Below the pieces are notes generated by a model. That model saw nothing but the letters and a program-made list of their open reading frames with translations, did no database searches and had not been told where the DNA came from. 64,000 nt of DNA from Odoribacter laneus YIT 12061 (GTDB lineage: Bacteria; Bacteroidota; Bacteroidia; Bacteroidales; Marinifilaceae). The translations under genes and the position numbers were made by a program. The stretch covers positions 294,035 to 358,034 of the forward strand of contig NZ_JH594597.1 in the NCBI RefSeq assembly GCF_000243215.1, written 5' to 3'. The number at the start of each line of letters is the position of its first letter. Positions within the stretch are counted from its first letter, which is position 1. Below are positions 19,596 through 26,383 of this stretch, piece after piece.

Positions 19596-20540
19596 TTAAA
19601 AATAAATCAGATAATAGCTCATGACAATCAGGCAAACGGTCAAAAAAGTCACCCCTTCATTTATCCGGACAGCCCGTGCGTAATCCCTTCGGCAAAGATT
19701 CCGGTTGTTTTCCCCTATATAGGGCTTTCTGATAAGTAAACCGTGGTAGAGATGTGACCCCCCAAAACGACAATTGAGAATGCCTGCCATTGCCGCTTCC
19801 GGATAACCGGCATTCGGACTGGCATGTTTACTACCGTTGCGGAATACAAACCGTAATAATCCCCGGCGATGACTTATCAGAATCATCAACAAGGCCGTCA
19901 AACGAGCCGGCATATAATTCACCACATCGTCCAAACGGGCAGCCCAGCAACCGAAATCCCGGTAACGCTCATCCCGGTAGCCAATCATCGAATCCAACGT
20001 ATTGATCATTTTATAAGTCATCATAGCAGGAACGCCTCCTAAAGCGTAATAAAACAGAGGTGCCACCACTCCATCACTTAAATTTTCCGCCATGGTTTCC
20101 AATACTGCCGTATAAATCTGTTTGGGGGATAAAGCAGAAGTATCCCGTCCCACAATCCACGACAGCCGCCGACGTCCGGCTTCCAGTCCCTGTTTTTCCA
20201 ACGTATCAATAACCTCTCGTCCTTCCCGGATTAAACTCCGGTTCGCCAAACCGTAAAATACAAAAATAGTTGCTGCAAAACAATACCAACCTATTCCCCC
20301 ATTTTTCAATCCTCCCATTATTCCCCAAAAAATTCCGGCTGTCAAAAGGGGTAATCCCAAAGCAACCAATGCTCCTTTTCCTTTCCGGCACTTTCCTTTG
20401 TTCAACGTTTTTTCAGCAAAAGCGATCGTATTTCCGAAAAGTACAACCGGATGAGGTAGTTTGCGCGGGTCTCCCAGCACCCAATCCAAACCATAACCTG
20501 CCACTAAAGGAATGATTACCTCATAAAAACTATTCTGCAT
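19596..20540 (-). CDS. cbiB: Adenosylcobinamide-phosphate synthase CbiB
   Basis: CbiB attaches aminopropanol phosphate to adenosylcobyric acid, giving adenosylcobinamide phosphate at the inner membrane. The 314-residue protein is membrane-embedded and shows the family pattern GYGLDWVLGDPRKLPHPVVLFG near the N-terminus, LSWIVGRDTSALS in the middle, and ETMAENLSDGVVAPLFYY plus YKMINTLDSMIGYRDERY, the catalytically important conserved loops. Its start overlaps the end of cobD by 11 bp, so translation is coupled; it is the last gene of the minus-strand cobalamin operon. Confidence 0.95.
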   Translation of the reverse strand: MQNSFYEVIIPLVAGYGLDWVLGDPRKLPHPVVLFGNTIAFAEKTLNKGKCRKGKGALVALGLPLLTAGIFWGIMGGLKNGGIGWYCFAATIFVFYGLANRSLIREGREVIDTLEKQGLEAGRRRLSWIVGRDTSALSPKQIYTAVLETMAENLSDGVVAPLFYYALGGVPAMMTYKMINTLDSMIGYRDERYRDFGCWAARLDDVVNYMPARLTALLMILISHRRGLLRFVFRNGSKHASPNAGYPEAAMAGILNCRFGGSHLYHGLLIRKPYIGENNRNLCRRDYARAVRINEGVTFLTVCLIVMSYYLIYF

Positions 20541-21540
20541 ATTTTTTCAATGCGTGGATTAACAATCGATTTTTATCTTCTGATAAGGTGTTTATCCGAA
20601 AATAATGAGCATCCAATCCCCTGAAATTAGAAGCATCCCGGATTAAAATTCCTTCTTTTAATAAGGTTTCTTTCAATTTACGGGAATCGTAATCCGTCCG
20701 GACCAGAAAAAAAGAAGTAGCGGAATCCAAAGGATAAAATCCCGGAATCGTAGCCAGTTCCGCAGCAAAAGCCCGTTGGCGTTCTTTCAATTTTCCGGCA
20801 TCCGGCAAAAAATAACCGGCATGCTGTAACAAATATTTTCCCATTTCAATTGCTAAGGCATTGACCGACCACGGCTGTTTATAACAAGCGATAAATTCAA
20901 TCAAACGCGCTTCTCCCAATAAATACCCTAATCGTAATCCGGGGATGGCAAAACTTTTCGTCATCGATCTTACGACCAATAAATTGGGATATTTTTCAAT
21001 AAGGGGATAAGCCGACTGGGCCAGGGGAGCAAAATGAATAAAAGATTCGTCCACCACCAGCGTCATATCCGGATAATTTTCCAATAAAAACCGGATTTTC
21101 TCCTTTTCCCAAATCCGGCCATCCGGATTATTAGGATTACAGATAAACATCAATCCCGTATGTACAGGTATATTTTCTACTTCTTCACCAGAAAGAAAAC
21201 AAATGTGATGGTCATATAAGGAAGAAGCGTCTTCATACTCTGCAAAAGAAGGTACGGGTATCACTGTATGGACACCGGCAAAAGCATGGGCGATCAGGTA
21301 AAACAATTCAGTGGCTCCATTTCCCACCAGGACGGATTCCGGAGCCAACCGATGTTCTGCTGCTACAATCGCCCGGAAAGATGCAGCATCCGGTTCTGGA
21401 TAATGTAAAACAGCGTCCGCATTTTCATTCAATACCTGACGTAGAAGTTTTACATCTGTACCATACCAAACATTTGTAGAGAAATTGGCCTGAATTTTCT
21501 CTTCAAAACGATAAACATCATCCCCATGTCCGTGTATCAT
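20530..21540 (-). CDS. cobD: Threonine-phosphate decarboxylase-like PLP enzyme (CobD)
   Basis: This 336-residue fold-type I PLP enzyme resembles histidinol-phosphate aminotransferase and CobD. The PLP lysine is Lys195 in VVRSMTKSFAIPGLRLGYL; NPNNPDG and VVDESFIHF are the other cofactor-site motifs. CobD makes aminopropanol phosphate for CbiB by decarboxylating threonine phosphate. The start HGHGDDVYRFEEKIQANFSTN matches the HGG/FS-N pattern of CobD. Its position between cbiB and a phosphatase, overlapping both (11 and 23 bp), supports CobD rather than HisC. Confidence 0.85.
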   Translation of the reverse strand: MIHGHGDDVYRFEEKIQANFSTNVWYGTDVKLLRQVLNENADAVLHYPEPDAASFRAIVAAEHRLAPESVLVGNGATELFYLIAHAFAGVHTVIPVPSFAEYEDASSLYDHHICFLSGEEVENIPVHTGLMFICNPNNPDGRIWEKEKIRFLLENYPDMTLVVDESFIHFAPLAQSAYPLIEKYPNLLVVRSMTKSFAIPGLRLGYLLGEARLIEFIACYKQPWSVNALAIEMGKYLLQHAGYFLPDAGKLKERQRAFAAELATIPGFYPLDSATSFFLVRTDYDSRKLKETLLKEGILIRDASNFRGLDAHYFRINTLSEDKNRLLIHALKKYAE

Positions 21541-22072
21541 AACCGATTTTTAAATTCAATCTGATAAAAGAAGTATTCTGCATAATCGGCATTTCTGCCA
21601 TTTCCATAGCCGTTTTTCCTTCCCAACAAGCCAGAATCGCCCGGTCGATTGCCCCATGCCCTACCACTAATACCTGTCGGCCCGGATATTCCTTACAAAC
21701 CCAAGCCATAAATTTCCGGGCCCTTCCCATTAAATTCTCCAAGGTCTCACATCCTTCCGGTAAACGTGTCCAATCAATAGCGGCTAATTTTCCTCCGGCG
21801 TATTTTCCCCAATCAATTTCCCGCAACAAAGCAACAGGCCTGGGCTCTAATCCCCGGCTGTCACCCACTATTTTCGCCGTATCATAGCTTCTCGCCAAAT
21901 CACTGCAAACAATTGCATCCATTTTTTCCTCCTTTAATCTGTCAGCTAAATCCCTAGCCTGCTGAATACCCAAGGGGGACAGGGTACCCGGCATATGTCC
22001 TTGCATAATTCCCTGTCTGTTCTCCAGCGTTTCCCCATGACGGGTCAGAATTAAATGGGTCGTTTGAATCAT
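21518..22072 (-). CDS. Histidine phosphatase family protein (CobC-like, first copy)
   Basis: The 184-residue product has the phosphoglycerate-mutase-like motifs LTRHGETLENR (phospho-histidine) and VVGHGAIDRAI. In a cobalamin operon this family usually dephosphorylates alpha-ribazole phosphate or cobalamin phosphate. I start it at the ATG at 22072; a longer frame to 22108 would run through the -7 promoter element at 22093-22100. It overlaps cobD by 23 bp. A second phosphatase of the same family ends the opposite operon, so roles may be divided, or one may act on another phosphate ester. Confidence 0.8.
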   Translation of the reverse strand: MIQTTHLILTRHGETLENRQGIMQGHMPGTLSPLGIQQARDLADRLKEEKMDAIVCSDLARSYDTAKIVGDSRGLEPRPVALLREIDWGKYAGGKLAAIDWTRLPEGCETLENLMGRARKFMAWVCKEYPGRQVLVVGHGAIDRAILACWEGKTAMEMAEMPIMQNTSFIRLNLKIGYDTRTWG

Positions 22073-22410
22073 GATTTTTAATTTATCGGAGGCAAAGTTA
22101 ACAAACATTTTAATTCAAATTCCAGAAATTTTCTTCGAAAGGTGTAAATATACGAGAAAGACTGGGAGGAACGATATTCAGTAACTGAAGGACATCCACC
22201 CGCAGCTCGCTGGTCAACACCCTTACAGCCCCAAGAAGCAAGAGAATAATTAATGATTTTCGTTCTGTTCATCCCGGAAATATTCCGCCGCTTCTGTCAG
22301 AAAATATCCATTCTGTTGACACATTTACATTTTCACATTTAAACATTTTTACAATTCCACCAATTCTGAAATGATTTTATATCTTTACTACCTGAAAAAT
22401 TCATTAAAAA
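22073..22410. other. Divergent region between the two cobalamin operons
   Basis: This 338-bp region holds a minus-strand promoter for the phosphatase-cobD-cbiB operon: TAACTTTG at 22100-22093, with a TTTG at 22119-22116 only 15 bp upstream. Near cobU the sequence TATCTTTA (22380-22387) is a one-mismatch -7 element on the plus strand. I searched for the conserved cobalamin-riboswitch core on both strands and saw only fragments, no convincing B12 box. Bases 22110-22268 read on the minus strand contain a cryptic open frame, listed separately. Confidence 0.45.
22110..22268 (-). other. Cryptic 52-codon open frame, possible small gene or remnant
   Basis: On the minus strand a frame without an ATG reads from about 22268 to the TAA at 22112-22110. 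Its first part is hydrophobic (LIILLLLGAVRVL), and it continues with ordinary-looking protein sequence (SELRVDVLQLLNIV, then FTPFEENFWNLN). Possible starts are TTG codons inside the hydrophobic part. The stop lies between the promoter boxes of the cobC-like gene. It could be a degraded gene end or chance; I do not recognise a family. Confidence 0.2.
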
Positions 22411-22941
22411 ATGGATAAAAAAATCATCCTCATTACAGGCGGACAACGATCCGGCAAGAGTAGTTATGCCCAGAAATTGGCTTTGCAATGGTCAAAAAAT
22501 CCGGTATATCTAGCTACCTCGCGGGTATGGGACGAAGAGTATCGCGAAAGAATCCGAAGGCATCAAGAAGATCGCGGGCCGCAATGGACGAATATAGAAG
22601 AAGAGAAATACCTGAGCCGGCATTCGCTTCCCCAACGGGTAATTGTGATCGACTGTCTTACTTTGTGGAGTACCAATTTCTTTTTTGACTTGAATTCCGA
22701 TATCGACTTATCTCTTTCTGCTCTAAAAACAGAATTTGATAAATTTACAGCCCAGGAAGCGACGTTTATTTTTGTAACGAACGAACTGGGGATGGGAGGA
22801 GTTGCCGACAATCTGCTCCAGCGTCGTTTTACAGATTTACAGGGATGGATGAATCAATATGTAGCTCAACAGGCAAATGAAGTCATATTTATGGTATCAG
22901 GTATTCCCGTAAAAATAAAAACATCCGTAGATTCCCAATAA
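22411..22941 (+). CDS. cobU: Adenosylcobinamide kinase / guanylyltransferase
   Basis: CobU phosphorylates adenosylcobinamide and transfers GMP from GTP to give AdoCbi-GDP, the activated lower-ligand acceptor. The 176-residue cytoplasmic protein has the P-loop GGQRSGKS at residues 10-17, the segment YRERIRRHQEDRG containing His51, the residue class that carries the GMP adduct in the characterised enzyme, and the block VIDCLTLWSTN plus FVTNELGMGGV. It opens the plus-strand operon cobU-cobT-cobS-phosphatase, 33 bp before cobT. Confidence 0.95.
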   Translation: MDKKIILITGGQRSGKSSYAQKLALQWSKNPVYLATSRVWDEEYRERIRRHQEDRGPQWTNIEEEKYLSRHSLPQRVIVIDCLTLWSTNFFFDLNSDIDLSLSALKTEFDKFTAQEATFIFVTNELGMGGVADNLLQRRFTDLQGWMNQYVAQQANEVIFMVSGIPVKIKTSVDSQ

Positions 22942-22973
22942 AAGACGAATCCTGAATCTTAAAAACAAACATC

Positions 22974-24014
22974 ATGCAAAAATTTAATATTCAATCTCCC
23001 GATACAACTATTGTACCTCTTTTAATCGATAAAATCAACAATCTCACGAAACCGAAAGGCTCCTTAGGGCGTCTGGAAGAACTCGCCGTTCAGGTCGGCA
23101 GGATACAACAAACGCTCTCCCCCGCACTTCACAAACCGCAGAATATTATTTTCGCAGCAGATCACGGCATCGTCAAAGAAGGGGTAAGTTTTTCGGCTCC
23201 GGAAGTAACAGCACAAGCCATTCCTAATTTTCTGAAAGGAGGAGCGGGTATTAATATGTTTTGCAGACAACACGGCTTTCTTTTAAAAATTGTCGATTGC
23301 GGTGTAAATTACGATTATAAAGACTTGCCTGGTTTGATTGACCGAAAAATCCGTAAAGGAACACGCAACTACCTATACGAAGCTGCCATGACGCCGGAAG
23401 AATTCGACCAGGCCATCGGCATCGGTGCAGAAATCACGGAACAAATTTACCGGGAAGGAACGAATATTCTCAGTTTTGGAGAAATGGGAATTGCCAACAC
23501 ATCCACTTCTTCTATCTGGATGCATTACCTCACAGGCATCCCTCTGGCACAATGTGTAGGAGCCGGAAGCGGACTGGACAATGCGGGAATACAACACAAA
23601 TATAAGGTTCTAAAACAAGCGGTGGATCGTTACAAGGGCAGTGGGGAAGTTACCGACATTTTACGTTATTTTGGCGGTTATGAGATGGTGGCAGCTATAG
23701 GGGGTATGCTAAAAGCCGCCGAGCTGAAAATGGTAATTATCATAGATGGCTTCATCATGACAAATTGTATTTTAGCAGCCCGGCAATTTTATCCGGAAGT
23801 CTTAGATTATTGCATTTTTGGACATTGCGGAGATGAATACGGTCATAAAATGGTATTGGAATATTTAAATGCCCGTCCCTTGCTTTCTTTAGGCTTACGC
23901 TTGGGAGAAGGTACAGGCGCTATCTGCGCTTATCCCATTATTGATTCGGCAATCCGGATGATCAACGAAATGAATGATTTTAAAAAAGCGGCCGTTACCA
24001 AATATTTCGATTAA
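22974..24014 (+). CDS. cobT: Nicotinate-nucleotide--dimethylbenzimidazole phosphoribosyltransferase
   Basis: CobT makes alpha-ribazole phosphate from nicotinate mononucleotide and a benzimidazole-type lower ligand base. The 346 residues include [17 protein letters not shown] at the start, the [13 protein letters not shown] motif, [12 protein letters not shown] and near the C-terminus LRLGEGTGA, whose Glu312 corresponds to the catalytic base. It stands in the middle of the cobU-cobT-cobS operon, 4 bp upstream of cobS. The source of the lower ligand is not encoded here, which would fit uptake or exchange of benzimidazoles. Confidence 0.96.
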   Translation: MQKFNIQSPDTTIVPLLIDKINNLTKPKGSLGRLEELAVQVGRIQQTLSPALHKPQNIIFAADHGIVKEGVSFSAPEVTAQAIPNFLKGGAGINMFCRQHGFLLKIVDCGVNYDYKDLPGLIDRKIRKGTRNYLYEAAMTPEEFDQAIGIGAEITEQIYREGTNILSFGEMGIANTSTSSIWMHYLTGIPLAQCVGAGSGLDNAGIQHKYKVLKQAVDRYKGSGEVTDILRYFGGYEMVAAIGGMLKAAELKMVIIIDGFIMTNCILAARQFYPEVLDYCIFGHCGDEYGHKMVLEYLNARPLLSLGLRLGEGTGAICAYPIIDSAIRMINEMNDFKKAAVTKYFD

Positions 24015-24018
24015 AAAC

Positions 24019-24765
24019 ATGAAAGGATTTCTGGCTTCACTGATGATGCTCACCCGCCTGCCTTTATGGAGAATCATAAAAGTAGATCCCCGCTATTATT
24101 CGGATACCCTTAAATATTGGCCTTTAGTGGGATTCGTAACAGGCTTCACCACCCTAGGCACGTATTGGCTTGCATCTTTGTGTATGCCCCTTTTACCGGC
24201 TTCCGTTATCGCTATACTCTCCCGCCTTTTACTCACAGGGGCCTTACACGAAGATGGACTGGCAGATTTTCTGGATGGCTTCGGCGGAGGAAACAGTAAA
24301 GAGCAAATTTTAACCATTATGAAAGATTCTCACATCGGAAGTTATGGGACAATCGGGCTGATCCTCTATTTCCTGACCTATGTATCTTTCCTGGCTTCCT
24401 TCGACCCTTACCTCATTTTACCCGTCATCCTGGCCGCCGATGTATTATCCAAATTATGTGCTTCTATCATGATCGGTACTCTGGGTTATGTACGTAAAGC
24501 AGAAGAAAGTAAAACAAAATTAATTTACCGGAAAATTCATTGGGGAGAATACTTGTTTATAGCCTTTTTATGCCTGATTCCCTTTTTATTTTTAAGAGAC
24601 CCCTTTTTTTTATTGGCTTTATTTCCTGCTGTATTTGTAACTATAGCACTCCGTATTTATCTGAAAAAAAAGATCGGGGGATATACCGGAGATTGTTGTG
24701 GAGCCAGTGTGCTGATTATCGAACAATCTTTCTATTTAGGCTGTATTATTATTTATTATTGGTAA
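24019..24765 (+). CDS. cobS: Adenosylcobinamide-GDP ribazoletransferase (cobalamin synthase)
   Basis: CobS joins AdoCbi-GDP with alpha-ribazole (phosphate) in the membrane to complete adenosylcobalamin. The 248-residue protein is strongly hydrophobic with about six membrane spans and carries the metal-binding signature LHEDGLADFLDGFGGG, plus GSYGTIGLI and TGDCCGASVLI near the end. I place the start at the ATG at 24019, 4 bp after the cobT stop; the frame is open into cobT but those upstream codons are in a different gene. The downstream phosphatase begins 3 bp later. Confidence 0.95.
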   Translation: MKGFLASLMMLTRLPLWRIIKVDPRYYSDTLKYWPLVGFVTGFTTLGTYWLASLCMPLLPASVIAILSRLLLTGALHEDGLADFLDGFGGGNSKEQILTIMKDSHIGSYGTIGLILYFLTYVSFLASFDPYLILPVILAADVLSKLCASIMIGTLGYVRKAEESKTKLIYRKIHWGEYLFIAFLCLIPFLFLRDPFFLLALFPAVFVTIALRIYLKKKIGGYTGDCCGASVLIIEQSFYLGCIIIYYW

Positions 24766-24768
24766 GTC

Positions 24769-25296
24769 ATGCAAGTTACACTTATCCGTCATACCTCCGT
24801 TGCTGTGGAAACGGGAACAATTTACGGCTTTACCGACGTGAACGTAGCGAACTCCTTCCCGACAGAAGCCAGAGAAGTTGCACAAAATCTTGCCCAGGAA
24901 CAGTTTGATGCGGTTTATAGCAGTCCTATGTCCCGCTGTACAAAATTATCCGCCTATTGTGGATATCCGCATCCTATCCTGGATGAACGGCTAAAAGAAC
25001 TAAATTTTGGAAACTGGGAAATGCAAAACTGGGCCACTCTGCAAGACCCTCTCCTACAGGAATGGTATTCTAATTGGATTCACATTCCTGCAGGAGGAGG
25101 AGAAAGTTTTATGAATCAATACCAACGGGTAAGACGTTTTTTGGATGAACTCAGGCAAAAGCCTTTTCGTCATGTTTGCCTTTTTGTCCATAGTGGTACG
25201 ATCCGTTGCGCCCATATTTATGCCGGAATGATTTCCTTTACAGAGGCTTTCAGCAAAGATATTCCTTATGGGGGCAGAAGTGATATACAAATATAA
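24769..25296 (+). CDS. cobC: Histidine phosphatase family protein (CobC-like, second copy)
   Basis: This 175-residue phosphoglycerate-mutase-like protein starts LIRHTSVAVETGTIYGFTDV and has VYSSPMSRCTKLS, LKELNFGNWEMQ and FVHSGTIRC. The first motif is RHT instead of the usual RHG, a variant I recall from CobC-like enzymes of this phylum. As the last gene of cobU-cobT-cobS it is the better candidate for alpha-ribazole phosphatase, removing the phosphate left by CobT. It is about as long as characterised CobC proteins. Confidence 0.8.
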   Translation: MQVTLIRHTSVAVETGTIYGFTDVNVANSFPTEAREVAQNLAQEQFDAVYSSPMSRCTKLSAYCGYPHPILDERLKELNFGNWEMQNWATLQDPLLQEWYSNWIHIPAGGGESFMNQYQRVRRFLDELRQKPFRHVCLFVHSGTIRCAHIYAGMISFTEAFSKDIPYGGRSDIQI

Positions 25297-25318
25297 AATC
25301 ATCCTTCTCTTCTTTCCC

Positions 25319-25924
25319 TTATGCTGTCAATTCCGGCAAAACCTGTTTCAGCCATCTGTCAAGCCGTGCATCTGTTTTTTCCGGTTCATTGTCCTCGTCT
25401 AAAGGTAAACCGACAAATTGCCCCTTTTCAACGGCCCGGGACATAGTAAACGTATAGTGATCCGGCAAAGTTTTACCGACTAACAAGGCCCCATTTTTTC
25501 TCACCAAGTCCGCTAAATCCTGCATTCCATCGACAAAATTATTGGGATATTTTATATGATCTCCTAATCCGACCAAAGCGACACGCCGGCCTTCCAGATT
25601 TATTTTTTGTAAACCCGGTAAAAAAGCAGCCCACTCATCTGTTTCATCATTGTTCCAGGCATCTTTTCCCAAAGTAGAAGAAACCAGTATTAAGTTTTGA
25701 TAATCCAAAAATTTCTCCGGACGGATCTCCTGAATATAAAACATATCTACCGCTTGATCTTTTATTCTTTGTTTGATCCGCTTTGCCACTTTATGCACAT
25801 TCCCACCTGAAGGAGCATAAAATAATCCGATCCCCTTTAAATCGCGGCTCTTTTTATCTAATAGGTAATTTCCTTCCAAATCGGCTGTCAATTGGGGCTT
25901 TTCTTCTTTTTGATTGTCTTGCAT
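25319..25924 (-). CDS. Flavodoxin-like protein with unusual phosphate loop
   Basis: A 201-residue cytoplasmic electron carrier candidate. About 30 hydrophilic residues precede the flavodoxin fold, which begins GIGLFYAPSGGNVHKVAKRI. In ordinary flavodoxins the FMN phosphate loop is TGTGNT-like; here it is APSGGNV, retaining the Gly-Asn but not the usual Thr/Ser pattern. The aromatic 60s loop (STLGKDAWNNDETDEWAAF) and the 90s loop (GLGDHIKYPNNFVDGM) are present, and insertion length suggests the long-chain type. It is convergent with the cobC-like gene, 22 bp away. Its redox partner is not evident. Confidence 0.82.
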   Translation of the reverse strand: MQDNQKEEKPQLTADLEGNYLLDKKSRDLKGIGLFYAPSGGNVHKVAKRIKQRIKDQAVDMFYIQEIRPEKFLDYQNLILVSSTLGKDAWNNDETDEWAAFLPGLQKINLEGRRVALVGLGDHIKYPNNFVDGMQDLADLVRKNGALLVGKTLPDHYTFTMSRAVEKGQFVGLPLDEDNEPEKTDARLDRWLKQVLPELTA

Positions 25925-26138
25925 AGTTCTGTATATTAAAGTTATAAAGTTAAAACATCCCGGATGAAGTATAAAGGTAAAAGAACTTTTAGGTCCTCCT
26001 CCTTCTGCTTTTTACATTTAAATTTATGAATATTCTCAAATCTGCTTTTTATAGAAAATATCCGTCATTTTAAAAGATTTAACTTACATTTCATACGACA
26101 ATCCAATGAAAACGGTTGCAAAATTTTTCCCAAACAAC

Positions 26139-26198
26139 AAGCCGGGAATCCGAAAAGACACTCTTCTTCTCGAAGAGATCTTTTCCAATTCCCGGCTT
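26139..26198. terminator. Long three-block hairpin downstream of the small membrane protein
   Basis: Three nested perfect stem blocks (11, 7 and 6 bp: 26139-26149 with 26188-26198, 26152-26158 with 26179-26185, 26161-26166 with 26172-26177) are separated by small symmetric bulges and capped by a five-base loop. It lies 20 bp downstream of the 54-residue gene on the minus strand. The flanking T tract is poor on both strands, so it may be a stabilising 3' hairpin rather than a classical terminator. Confidence 0.55.
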
Positions 26199-26217
26199 TA
26201 TAAAACAGAAGATTTTC

Positions 26218-26382
26218 TTATTTTACTTGTACCGTATCGGCCGAATCAGAAAAAAAACGACTCATTCCTTTCTGCACTCCCTGGCTTACTCTTCCAAAAG
26301 TGAGGAGGATCAAAAGGATCAATATCCCCAACACGACCAGCATTCTTTTTTCCGAAGCACTGTACTCTCTCCACTTCTTCAT
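26218..26382 (-). CDS. Small single-pass membrane protein (54 residues)
   Basis: From the ATG at 26382 to the TAA at 26218 the minus strand encodes MKKWREYSASEKRMLVVLGI and a continuing hydrophobic helix (about residues 14-29), followed by a polar tail ending SADTVQVK. The topology would be a basic N-terminus inside, a single membrane span and an outside tail. The ATG lies 1 bp after the stop codon of the acyl-CoA synthetase gene, so it is almost certainly co-transcribed and translationally coupled with it. It is below the usual length cut-off for automated gene finding. I do not recognise a family. Confidence 0.7.
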   Translation of the reverse strand: MKKWREYSASEKRMLVVLGILILLILLTFGRVSQGVQKGMSRFFSDSADTVQVK

Positions 26383-26383
26383 A

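Noticed and set aside
22109..22410. Cobalamin riboswitch in the divergent cobalamin region
   Set aside because: Isolated fragments such as GGTG and CCCGC occur, but the ordered core including the B12 box could not be assembled on either strand. A covariance-model search would be decisive.
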